DNA from: Treponema sp. UBA7570
GTDB lineage: Bacteria > Spirochaetota > Spirochaetia > Treponematales > Treponemataceae
NCBI GenBank assembly: GCA_002477955.1
Contig: DLLE01000064.1
Location: 1 to 15,184, forward strand
Length of the DNA: 15,184 bases
Reading direction: 5' to 3'
The notes below the pieces were generated by a model, which was given only the letters and a program-made list of their open reading frames with translations, had not been told where the DNA came from and ran no database searches. Positions 6,565 through 13,456 of the stretch are shown in pieces (the stretch's first letter is position 1; every line of letters begins with the position of its first letter). A program made the translations under genes and the position numbers.

Positions 6565-8328
6565 TTATCGCGTAAGTTTGCGGTACACCGTTTTGTGCGG
6601 AACTTCATCATCAATTCCGAGAACGGTCTTTTTCCATTCAACGTATTCAGACCAGTTTCCTTCAAAGAAGTGAATGTCCGAATTGTTTTCAAACGCAAGA
6701 ATGTGGGTTGCAACGCGGTCTAGGAAGTAACGGTCGTGGCTTACTACAAGCACAACTCCGGCAAAACTGTTGATTGCTTCTTCGAGAGAGCGGGTTGTCG
6801 AAATGTCCAAATCGTTTGTAGGTTCGTCTAAAAGAAGAACGTTTCCTGCTTCTTTGAACATAAGTCCCATATTTAGGCGGTTTTTTTCTCCGCCGGAAAG
6901 AACGCTGATTTTTTTGTTTTGTTCAGCAGAATTAAAATTGAACCATGAACAGTAAGCGTGGGCGTTTACTTCGCGAACTGCGCCGTTAAGAGGGCGGCCT
7001 TTTTCGTCTACGGCACCAAGTTTTACAAGGTCGCTTCCGCCGCTCAAAGTTTCGTAAATTGTTTTGTTTGGATCGAGCTTTGAGCGCATCTGGTCTACAT
7101 AAACCAATTTTACGGTTTCGCCGATTTTGATTTTTCCAGAATCAGGAAGTTCCTTTCCTGTTGTTCCGTCAGGCAATTCAATATCTTGTCCAGCGGCGCT
7201 TGCAATCATTTTGAAGAGAGTTGTTTTTCCTGCGCCGTTTGGACCGACAATTCCAACAACCGCTCCGGCAGGGATATGGAAGTCGAGGTTTTCAAAAAGA
7301 AGCTTGTCGCCAAAAGATTTAGTCAATTTTTCAGCATCAATTACAACGTTTCCGAGGCGTGGACCTGCTGGAATAGAAATCTGGCTGTCTTTAAGCTGAA
7401 TTCGTTTTGATTCTTCGGCAAGAAGAGCTTCGTATTTTGTAATGTGCTCCTTGTGTTTTGCCTGACGGCCTTTTGCTCCTGCGTGAATCCATTCCAATTC
7501 TTCTTTCATTTCGCGCTGACGAACGCTTGCTTGTTTTTCTTCAAGTTCAAGACGCTTTTGTTTTGCTTCGAGCCATTCAGAATAGTTTCCTTTGAACGGA
7601 TAACCTTCGCCCCGATCCATTTCCAAAATCCAGCCGGCAACATTGTCCAAGAAGTAACGGTCGTGAGTAATTGCAATAATTGTTCCTGGATAATCTTTTA
7701 AATGGCGTTCAAGCCATGCGACAGTTTCTGCATCGAGATGGTTTGTAGGTTCGTCCAAAAGCAGAATGTCCGGTTTTTGCAAAAGAAGTCGGCACAAAGC
7801 AACACGGCGGCGTTCTCCTCCAGAAAGGACATCGACAATCTGGTCAGGCGGAGGGCAGCGGAGTGCGTCCATTGCAAGTTCAAGATTATTGTCCAGATTC
7901 CAGGCATCTGCGGCATCGAGTTTTTCCTGAATTTCGGCCTGGCGTGCGCAAAGTTTGTCAAAATCAGCGTCAGGATCGCCAAAAGCTTCGTTAACTTTAT
8001 CAAATTCTTCAAGAAGGTCTGTAATCGGCTTAACGCCTTCTTTTACTACTTCAAGAACAGTTTTTCCTGGTTCAAGATAAGGTTCCTGCTCAAGATAACC
8101 CATTGAATAACCCGGCAAAAGTTGAGTTTCGCCAGTGTAATCTTTATCAATTCCTGCAAAAATCTTAAAAAGCGAAGACTTACCGGCACCGTTTTCACCG
8201 ATAACACCAATTTTAGCGCCGTAGTAATAAGAAATCGAAATGTCTTTAAGAACTACTTTTGTGCCGTAAGCGCGACTAACGCGGTCCATGGTATAAATGA
8301 TTTTTTTGTCGTCGAATGTTTTAGCCAT
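6565..8328 (-). CDS. ettA: Energy-dependent translational throttle protein EttA (ABC-F ATPase)
   Basis: This 587-residue soluble protein has two ABC ATPase domains. Domain 1 has Walker A GENGAGKS (44-51), signature LSGGERRR (168-175), Walker B LLLDEP (189-194) and H222. Domain 2 has GPNGAGKTT (362-370), LSGGEKNR (478-485), LLLDEP (498-503) and H531. The charged linker between them (about 245-315) includes ELEWIHAGAKGRQ, the EttA-type P-site tRNA interaction region, and the C-terminal FFEGNWSEYVEWKK also matches EttA. EttA binds the ribosomal E site and gates the first elongation steps according to ATP/ADP levels. There are no membrane segments. It is about 30 residues longer than typical EttA, partly through a Gly/Asp-rich insert near 378-393. 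The gene is transcribed alone: the upstream ugpC gene ends in its own terminator. The ATG lacks a Shine-Dalgarno but follows a -10-like hexamer by six bases. Confidence 0.95.
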   Translation of the reverse strand: MAKTFDDKKIIYTMDRVSRAYGTKVVLKDISISYYYGAKIGVIGENGAGKSSLFKIFAGIDKDYTGETQLLPGYSMGYLEQEPYLEPGKTVLEVVKEGVKPITDLLEEFDKVNEAFGDPDADFDKLCARQAEIQEKLDAADAWNLDNNLELAMDALRCPPPDQIVDVLSGGERRRVALCRLLLQKPDILLLDEPTNHLDAETVAWLERHLKDYPGTIIAITHDRYFLDNVAGWILEMDRGEGYPFKGNYSEWLEAKQKRLELEEKQASVRQREMKEELEWIHAGAKGRQAKHKEHITKYEALLAEESKRIQLKDSQISIPAGPRLGNVVIDAEKLTKSFGDKLLFENLDFHIPAGAVVGIVGPNGAGKTTLFKMIASAAGQDIELPDGTTGKELPDSGKIKIGETVKLVYVDQMRSKLDPNKTIYETLSGGSDLVKLGAVDEKGRPLNGAVREVNAHAYCSWFNFNSAEQNKKISVLSGGEKNRLNMGLMFKEAGNVLLLDEPTNDLDISTTRSLEEAINSFAGVVLVVSHDRYFLDRVATHILAFENNSDIHFFEGNWSEYVEWKKTVLGIDDEVPHKTVYRKLTR

Positions 8329-8334
8329 AAAATT

Positions 8335-8340
8335 AGTATA
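8335..8340 (-). promoter_or_regulatory. -10-like hexamer six bases before the ettA ATG (leaderless candidate)
   Basis: On the minus strand TATACT (5/6) is followed by AATTTT and the ettA ATG (8328-8326). There is no Shine-Dalgarno between them. The -35 region is weak (at best ATAACT at 16 bases). Confidence 0.45.
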
Positions 8341-8392
8341 GCAGAAGTTTGCTTTTAGTTATAGACATCGGCAAATTTGTGTAAGTTTGCAT

Positions 8393-8417
8393 AAAAAAAC
8401 CAGCCTTTCGGCTGGTC
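8393..8417 (-). terminator. Intrinsic terminator of ugpC
   Basis: On the minus strand ACCAGCC, GAAA loop and GGCTGGT form a perfect seven-base-pair GNRA-capped hairpin followed by a run of T residues. It lies 17 bases after the ugpC stop and isolates ugpC from ettA. Confidence 0.9.
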
Positions 8418-8433
8418 TGCATATATGGTTAAA

Positions 8434-9552
8434 TTACCATGTTTTTTCGATTTCTGGTTCGCAGATGTTGATTTCTGTGTCAAGATCAAAGAACTTGCAT
8501 TTGTCCATTCTTGGAACAAAGTTTACTGTGTCGCCAAGCTTTGGATTTACTGAAGGGTGGCATTTTGCAACAACCTTTGTATTCTGAATTTGTACAAAAA
8601 CGTGTGTTTCTGCGCCGAGCGGTTCTTTGTTTGTAACTTTTACAGAAATATTGTTTTCTGCTGCCGGAGCATCCTGATAAATGAGGTCTTCTGGGCGAAC
8701 GCCGAACCATACTTCTTTTCCAACATAAGCCTTAAGGTGTTTTTGCTGAGTTTCTGTTGGAACGAGTTTGAATGTTCCTTCGTTTGCTACAACTTTATCA
8801 CCGTTTGCTTCAATATTTACTTTGAAGAAGTTCATTGGAGGAGTTCCGATAAATCCAGCAACGAATTTGTTAATCGGGTGATTGTAAAGATAAAGCGGAG
8901 CACCAATCTGCTGAATGCGTTTTTCTGACATTACAACGATTTTTGTACCCATTGTCATAGCTTCAATCTGGTCGTGTGTTACATAAATCATTGTTGCCTG
9001 AAGACGGCTGTGGAGGGCAGAAATTTCTGCACGCATCTGAACACGGAGTTTTGCGTCAAGGTTAGAAAGCGGCTCGTCAAACAAGAATACTTTTGGAGAA
9101 CGAACGATTGCACGTCCTACAGCGACACGCTGGCGCTGGCCGCCGGAAAGAGCCTTTGGTTTGCGGTCGAGATATGTATCGAGGTCAAGAATTTTCGAAG
9201 CTTCGCGAACACGGCGGTCGATTTCTTCTTTGTCAATTTTGCGGATTTTAAGACCATAAGCCATGTTGTCGTAAACTGTCATATGTGGATAAAGAGCATA
9301 ATCCTGGAAAACCATGGCAATGTTGCGGTCTCTTGGCGGAACATCGTTCATAACTTCGCCATCAATTAAAAGCTGACCGCCAGTAATGTCTTCAAGACCG
9401 GCAATCATGCGGAGAGTTGTAGATTTACCACAACCAGACGGACCTACGAATACACAAAATTCGCGGTCTTCAATTGTTACATTAGATCTTTCTACAGCAA
9501 GAACGTTGCCGTCGTAGATTTTTGTAATACCTTTAAGTTCAATCTTAGCCAT
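8434..9552 (-). CDS. ugpC: UgpC/MalK-type sugar ABC transporter ATP-binding protein
   Basis: This 372-residue ATPase energises carbohydrate or glycerol-phosphate uptake at the inner face of the cytoplasmic membrane. The nucleotide-binding domain shows Walker A GPSGCGKS (37-44), a Q-loop at Q83, LSGGQRQR (135-142), Walker B FLFDE (156-160) and H193 in THDQIEAMTMG. The C-terminal part from about 235 (FIGTPPMNFF, WFGVRPEDL) is the OB-fold regulatory region typical of MalK, UgpC and MsmK. Length is normal. No permease or binding-protein gene is nearby and the gene has its own promoter and terminator. It may therefore serve several sugar transporters, as MsmK-type ATPases do; the exact substrate is unknown and the symbol denotes the family. 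AGAGG (9562-9558) five bases before the ATG is a good Shine-Dalgarno. Confidence 0.9.
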   Translation of the reverse strand: MAKIELKGITKIYDGNVLAVERSNVTIEDREFCVFVGPSGCGKSTTLRMIAGLEDITGGQLLIDGEVMNDVPPRDRNIAMVFQDYALYPHMTVYDNMAYGLKIRKIDKEEIDRRVREASKILDLDTYLDRKPKALSGGQRQRVAVGRAIVRSPKVFLFDEPLSNLDAKLRVQMRAEISALHSRLQATMIYVTHDQIEAMTMGTKIVVMSEKRIQQIGAPLYLYNHPINKFVAGFIGTPPMNFFKVNIEANGDKVVANEGTFKLVPTETQQKHLKAYVGKEVWFGVRPEDLIYQDAPAAENNISVKVTNKEPLGAETHVFVQIQNTKVVAKCHPSVNPKLGDTVNFVPRMDKCKFFDLDTEINICEPEIEKTW

Positions 9553-9591
9553 TTAATCCTCTTAACAGTAATAAATTAAAAAATTACTTTC

Positions 9592-9618
9592 ATTATAATA
9601 ACATTTAATAAGTATCAA
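9592..9618 (-). promoter_or_regulatory. Candidate promoter of ugpC
   Basis: On the minus strand TTGATA (9618-9613) and a perfect TATAAT (9597-9592) are 15 bases apart, slightly short. The leader would be about 33 bases and would include the Shine-Dalgarno AGAGG. Confidence 0.5.
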
Positions 9619-9697
9619 AATCAATAATCTGAGTGCTCAAAACACTTTAAAACGCGGTTTTTTATATGGACGAAGTTAACCGTCTAACCGGCTTTTC

Positions 9698-9732
9698 GTG
9701 GCTGCGGTCCTTCGGACTTGCTTTGCAACCAC
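9698..9732. repeat. Palindromic element, two mini-hairpins in an outer stem (copy A)
   Basis: On the plus strand the order is GTGGC, TGCG, hairpin GTCC-ttc-GGAC, hairpin TTGC-ttt-GCAA, CCAC. The outer GTGG/CCAC can close the two inner hairpins into a three-way junction. It starts at the argC stop codon, so it forms the first part of the argC 3' untranslated region on the minus strand. A similar element lies upstream of argC at 10729-10764. Confidence 0.65.
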
Positions 9733-10691
9733 TACAATCCGGCGTAAGTTAAGCCTGTAGACTCGTCAATTCCCATCATAATGTTCATGCACTGAACGGC
9801 GGCGCCGCTTGCTCCTTTGCCCAAATTGTCAAAGCGGCTTGTAAGAACCAGCCTTTCGTCGTTGCCGCAGACAAAAATCTGCATGCTGTTTGTTCCGGCG
9901 AGTGTGTTTGCAGGAATAAAATTTTCTGTAAGTGTGCCTTCGCCCAAAAATTCTGCGCATTTTACAAAACGGCTGGAATTGTAGTGTTCCTTAAAAAGTT
10001 CTGTAAGCTGCTGGCCGTTGAGTTTTTTTTGCATAAGTCTTGTAAAAAGGCTTACAGTTACGGTCATGCCTTCAAAATAATCGCAGACATAAGGGTTAAA
10101 AATCGGCTTGTATGCAAGTCCGCTGATTTTTTGCATTTCTGGAAGGTGTTTGTGTTCCTGTGTGAGCGCATAAAGACGCGGAGACTTTAATTCTGGATTG
10201 CGGTCTGGAGATTCGTACTGGCCGATTGCTTTTTTTCCTGCTCCCGAGTATCCCGACACTGCATGGCAGACAACCGGATAATCCGGAGAAATTATTTCGT
10301 TTTTGATAAGCGGATAAACGAGAGAAATAAAACCGGAAGCATAGCAGCCTGGAACTGCAACCCTGTTTGAAGTTTCGATTTTCTGTCGATGTTCCTTTGA
10401 AAGTTCTGGAAAACCGTAAGCCCAATCTGGATTTGTGCGGTGAGCTGTTGAAGCGTCCAAAATACGGGTTTTTGGGTTTTTGCAAAGATTTGCGGCTTCG
10501 ATTGCGGCTGCGTCCGGCAGGCAGAGGAACGTAAAGTCGGACGCGTTTATCATTTTTGCGCGTTCTTGGGGATCCTTGCGTTTTTCCTCATCGATTAAAA
10601 GAATTTCAATGTCGCTGCGTTTTTCGAATCGTTCATAAATTTTAAGACCGGTTGTGCCGTCTTTGCCGTCAATAAAAACTTTGTAAGCCAT
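9732..10691 (-). CDS. argC: N-acetyl-gamma-glutamyl-phosphate reductase, type 2
   Basis: This 319-residue enzyme catalyses the NADPH-dependent reduction of N-acetylglutamyl phosphate to the semialdehyde, the third step of arginine/ornithine synthesis, in the cytoplasm. The N-terminus YKVFIDGKDGTTGLKI is the nucleotide-binding start of the shorter, less common ArgC form. The catalytic cysteine is C116 in VAVPGCYASG. A conserved HKHLPEM segment and the C-terminal NLGKGASGAAVQ also fit. Length is normal for type 2 (about 310-320). The ATG at 10691 is chosen because GGAG lies eight bases upstream and because the family begins here; a longer frame would add 21 residues coming partly from the repeat. 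No other arginine gene is in the window. Palindromic elements flank the gene on both sides. Confidence 0.94.
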   Translation of the reverse strand: MAYKVFIDGKDGTTGLKIYERFEKRSDIEILLIDEEKRKDPQERAKMINASDFTFLCLPDAAAIEAANLCKNPKTRILDASTAHRTNPDWAYGFPELSKEHRQKIETSNRVAVPGCYASGFISLVYPLIKNEIISPDYPVVCHAVSGYSGAGKKAIGQYESPDRNPELKSPRLYALTQEHKHLPEMQKISGLAYKPIFNPYVCDYFEGMTVTVSLFTRLMQKKLNGQQLTELFKEHYNSSRFVKCAEFLGEGTLTENFIPANTLAGTNSMQIFVCGNDERLVLTSRFDNLGKGASGAAVQCMNIMMGIDESTGLTYAGL

Positions 10692-10728
10692 TTTTTTGTC
10701 TCCAAAATTATTTGCGTTAGGGGTTGGA

Positions 10729-10764
10729 GTGGCCGCGAAGCGGGTGCAAAGCACCGGTAGCCAC
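10729..10764. repeat. Palindromic element, two mini-hairpins in an outer stem (copy B)
   Basis: On the plus strand the order is GTGGC, CGC-gaa-GCG, GGTGC-aaa-GCACC, GGTA, GCCAC. The outer five-base stem encloses two mini-hairpins with gaa and aaa loops. The architecture equals that of copy A read on the minus strand. It lies 38 bases before the argC start codon. Confidence 0.65.
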
Positions 10765-10774
10765 GGAAGACCCG

Positions 10775-10856
10775 GCGGAGATGTCCAAAAAAACTCAAAT
10801 AGATTTTCGGGTCAAGCCCGAAAATGACAGAAAAGATACTTTTTGGACATCTCCGC
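10775..10856. repeat. Nested long palindrome (REP- or MITE-like)
   Basis: A perfect 17-base inverted repeat, GCGGAGATGTCCAAAAA (10775-10791) and its complement (10840-10856), encloses 48 bases. Within these is a second perfect nine-base inverted repeat ATTTTCGGG/CCCGAAAAT (10803-10811, 10817-10825) with loop TCAAG. The inner unit resembles the scattered intergenic palindromes of the form CGGGTCAAGCCCG seen in many bacterial genomes. No transposase is present. Confidence 0.8.
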
Positions 10857-10869
10857 AACGCCCAGATTC

Positions 10870-10897
10870 TTTAAATATATATTTTTTGACCGATAAT
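10870..10897 (+). promoter_or_regulatory. Candidate promoter of the OmpA-domain gene (leaderless candidate)
   Basis: TTTAAA (10870-10875, 4/6) and GATAAT (10892-10897, 5/6) are 16 bases apart. The -10 is followed by TACGAT and the ATG at 10904, with no Shine-Dalgarno. Confidence 0.45.
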
Positions 10898-10903
10898 TAC
10901 GAT

Positions 10904-12346
10904 ATGAAACACAGAACTTTTTGGATATTTTTTTTGATGGCTCTTTTTGCGGCGTCTGATACCGGAATTTTTGCTCAGGCGCAGGCTGTAAAATTGCATT
11001 ATTCGGGAAAAGGCGGATATTCGCTTGTGGAACGGACAAATTTGCGCCGTTATGTGAACGGAAAATATGTCGGTTTGACGAGCAGGGAAGTTCGTTCTTT
11101 TGTAAGTCCGAGCGAGCCTCCGTTAATGCGTTTTAAGGCAAAAGGTTCTGTTTACGAAAATGACCAGTGGTATGACGGAAGTTTTTATGTAATGGAAGAA
11201 ACTTTGCGTAATTCTCAGGCTGCCGGAGCAGGGATTCACGAAGCTGTTCAGTCGGTTTTTCATATTTCTAAAAACGGGCAGCTTACAATGTACAAGGATA
11301 ACGGTTATCCGAGTTTTAGGAGTTTTCCGGCTTATACTGCGGACAAGGTGAATGTCGGAGAAAGCTGGAAGGCTGTGGCGGAGCGTTCGGTTGATCCGCT
11401 CAATAAAGGCATTTTTACAAAAATTCCGATGCAGGTTCTTTATACTTTTTCTGGCGCAGAAACTTATAGAGGACAGGCGGTTTATAGAATCAAGGCAATC
11501 TGGCAGACTTATTATGACGCGCAAAACCGCGATTTTGGAGGGGATTCTTCGCTGCAAAAGGCTCGTGGAGGGCACAAGGCGGATATTATTGTTTTGCAGG
11601 AAACCGGCGAGCCGATTTTGACTATTGATAATGTTGACGAGACTTTTTTTTGGATTGATGGGACCCAGGTAAATTTTAAAGGAACGATTACGCTTTTTAC
11701 TGAATTTCCGCCGGCGTTTGACTCTCAGAGAATTATGGCGGCTTTAAACCGCGTAGCGACGGTTAAGAACGGAAAAAACGGAATGGACAAAAATTTCTCT
11801 GGAACGGAAAAATCAGTTTCTGTCGGAACTGTGGCTGGTTCTGGAAAATTGGCAGTTCCGGACAAAAAACTTTCGGCTGAAAAGTCTGAAAAAGTTGCAT
11901 CTGCTGGAAAAACTGAAAAATCGCTGTCAAAAACTGGACTAAGCGCAGAAAAAATTGATGACGTTTTGCCAAAAAACAATATTGTTGCGGAAGAAGTTTC
12001 GGCAGGAATCCGTCTGAGTATTCGTGACATAAAATTTGCTCCGGACAGTGCGCAGATTTTGTCTGGCGAAAGCAAGCGGCTTGACGAAATTGCAGAGGTC
12101 TTGAAAATGGCTCCGAATGCGCAGTTTTTGGTGGAAGGCCATACTGCAAGCGTTGGAAAACCAGCTGGCGAACAAAAACTTTCTGAGCAGCGCGCTTGCA
12201 AAATTGCGGAAGAACTCAAGGCGCGCGGTGTAAAGGCTGGAACGTTTATTTGCCGCGGCTTTGGCGGAACAAAACCTGTTGCTTCTAACGAAACAGACGA
12301 AGGCAGGGCGCAAAACCGTCGTGTTGAAATTACGATTTTAAAATAA
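10904..12346 (+). CDS. OmpA-family protein (C-terminal peptidoglycan-associated domain)
   Basis: This 480-residue exported protein opens with a signal peptide (MKHRTFWIFFLMALFAAS, likely cleaved after AQA near residue 26). Next is a domain of about 250 residues rich in aromatic and beta-type segments, with no family I can name. A Ser/Lys/Ala-rich low-complexity linker follows (about 285-355). The C-terminal OmpA-like domain (about 369-480) shows IKFAPDSAQIL, VEGHTASVG, LSEQRACKIAEEL, GFGG and NRRVEI. This domain normally holds the cell wall beneath the outer membrane. In the peptidoglycan-binding motif the usual GHTD is GHTA (A415), while the partner arginine R430 is present. The ATG at 10904 is chosen because it starts the signal peptide; the longer frame reads through the palindrome upstream. 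It converges on the glycosylase-like gene with only 14 bases between stops and no terminator. Confidence 0.88.
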   Translation: MKHRTFWIFFLMALFAASDTGIFAQAQAVKLHYSGKGGYSLVERTNLRRYVNGKYVGLTSREVRSFVSPSEPPLMRFKAKGSVYENDQWYDGSFYVMEETLRNSQAAGAGIHEAVQSVFHISKNGQLTMYKDNGYPSFRSFPAYTADKVNVGESWKAVAERSVDPLNKGIFTKIPMQVLYTFSGAETYRGQAVYRIKAIWQTYYDAQNRDFGGDSSLQKARGGHKADIIVLQETGEPILTIDNVDETFFWIDGTQVNFKGTITLFTEFPPAFDSQRIMAALNRVATVKNGKNGMDKNFSGTEKSVSVGTVAGSGKLAVPDKKLSAEKSEKVASAGKTEKSLSKTGLSAEKIDDVLPKNNIVAEEVSAGIRLSIRDIKFAPDSAQILSGESKRLDEIAEVLKMAPNAQFLVEGHTASVGKPAGEQKLSEQRACKIAEELKARGVKAGTFICRGFGGTKPVASNETDEGRAQNRRVEITILK

Positions 12347-12360
12347 AACTTGGCTTTGAA

Positions 12361-13137
12361 TTACGAAAAATTCCAGATTTCGTTTTTGTGAATTGTTCCT
12401 AGAGCGTGTGCTGCCTGAACTATGTTTTGGTTATTTTGAGCATGCATAAAGTTTTTGAGGTCGATCGAAAAACGGTTCATTGAAAAATGCTGAAATACAA
12501 AGACTTTTTGCCATTCTTCTGGAGCGGAACTGTAAGTTTTTTTGAGCTCGTTTTTGTATTCGGTAAAAATGCCGTTCTTTTTGAGCTCGCTGTAGCCGAC
12601 AAGAAAAATTTCCGGTTTTTCGGCTTCGGTTTGCGCGGCGCGGCAGAGAGAAATATGAAGTTCTGCGGTTTTTTGGGCCATGTAAACTTGGCTTTCTAAA
12701 ATCAGGTTTTGGACTTTTTCGTTGCCTTCGCCCAAAAGAAATTTTATGTGCTTGGTTTTTGCTGTGTGAACTGGCGTTTTATTTAAGATTATTGCGTTTT
12801 TGCGGAAATCTGTATTGAATTCGGGATTTTTTTGAAAAAAACTTGCCGCGATTTTTCCGCTTTGGCCGACAAGATATTTTTGATTTTTGGACAACTGCTC
12901 GTCTTTTCCGGGATTGTCGCCGATTACAATCAGCCGAATCTGGCTTTGTTCTGTAATTTCGTCGAGAGCGGTGTTGTAAACGACTGGATTTTCGAGAGAA
13001 TAATCTGGAGTGTCTTTTTGCGCTGCGTTTTTTTGAAGTGGAATCAGAATTGAAGAAAATTCTTCTGAAATTTTTTTGCAGTAAGAGCGAAAATCGTTGC
13101 GAAAATTTAAAAAAATATTGAATTGTTCGGCTGTCAT
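12361..13137 (-). CDS. Uracil-DNA glycosylase superfamily-like protein
   Basis: This 258-residue protein is probably cytoplasmic. Three motifs fit the family 4/5 uracil-DNA glycosylase pattern: GDNPGKDE (73-80, compare GEAPGxxE), YLVGQSGK (88-95, compare FVGxAG) and NKTPVHT (119-125). A later HFSMNRF (217-223) is at the place of the HPS-type DNA-contact motif. The Fe-S cysteines of family 4 are missing; the only cysteines are C20 and C165. It may be a divergent DNA repair glycosylase, or a relative with another activity. The ATG at 13137 is chosen because upstream sequence in this frame translates the GC-rich repeat block, and because a promoter-like -10 lies six bases before it. No Shine-Dalgarno is visible. 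It converges on the OmpA-family gene. Confidence 0.65.
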   Translation of the reverse strand: MTAEQFNIFLNFRNDFRSYCKKISEEFSSILIPLQKNAAQKDTPDYSLENPVVYNTALDEITEQSQIRLIVIGDNPGKDEQLSKNQKYLVGQSGKIAASFFQKNPEFNTDFRKNAIILNKTPVHTAKTKHIKFLLGEGNEKVQNLILESQVYMAQKTAELHISLCRAAQTEAEKPEIFLVGYSELKKNGIFTEYKNELKKTYSSAPEEWQKVFVFQHFSMNRFSIDLKNFMHAQNNQNIVQAAHALGTIHKNEIWNFS

Positions 13138-13143
13138 TTTTTT

Positions 13144-13172
13144 ATGATAACGAGAATTTTGAATTTTGTGTA
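13144..13172 (-). promoter_or_regulatory. Candidate promoter of the glycosylase-like gene (leaderless candidate)
   Basis: On the minus strand TACACA (13172-13167, 4/6) and TATCAT (13149-13144, 5/6) are 17 bases apart. The -10 is followed by six A residues and the ATG. There is no Shine-Dalgarno. Confidence 0.5.
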
Positions 13173-13218
13173 TTGGCGGATAAATTGAAAGGCAATAAAC
13201 CGAAAAAGTAAATTTTAC

Positions 13219-13280
13219 GCCGGATGCGGCGGCCAAAGTTGCCGAAAGGCAATGAGCGCGAGCGAAGCCGGAGCAGCCGG
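13219..13280. repeat. GC-rich block of consecutive small hairpins
   Basis: GCCG-gatg-CGGC (13219-13230), TTGCC-gaaa-GGCAA (13239-13252) and CCGG-agcag-CCGG (near 13268-13280) follow one another. The block is much richer in G and C than its surroundings. It lies in the otherwise plain gap between two divergent genes and looks like an inserted repeat. Confidence 0.5.
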
Positions 13281-13456
13281 TTTTTGGATAAAACTTACGG
13301 AAAAGGCGAGGCAAAACTTTGAAAAAAAATGCCGTCCAAAATAAAATAAGATTAAGAAGTTGAAACTTGTCTGTTTTTTTGTGAATTACCTATCTTTTTT
13401 ATTAAAAATTGGTTAGAATGTGGCGAGTTTTGTTATTTTTTAGTAAGTAGTTTTTT
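13281..13456. other. Non-coding remainder of the divergent gap
   Basis: The gap between the glycosylase-like gene and the phosphate transporter is 319 bases long, including the GC-rich block and promoter listed separately. In this part I see only A/T-rich sequence. TTAGAAT at 13413-13419 could be a -10 for the transporter, but no convincing -35 accompanies it. No coding or structured element is supported. Confidence 0.4.

Noticed and set aside
9636..9656. AAAACGCGGTTTT-type hairpin as an argC terminator
   Set aside because: The stem is short and mostly A-T. It is too weak to call, and the argC 3' end remains unassigned.
10692..10754. N-terminal extension of argC to 10754
   Set aside because: The added 21 residues come from repeat sequence. 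The ATG at 10691 has a Shine-Dalgarno and begins the conserved ArgC N-terminus.
10724..10903. N-terminal extension of the OmpA-family protein by 60 residues
   Set aside because: It translates the two palindromic elements and would bury the signal peptide that starts at 10904.
13138..13314. N-terminal extension of the glycosylase-like protein by 59 residues
   Set aside because: It reads through the GC-rich hairpin block and the promoter candidate, and shows no family motif.
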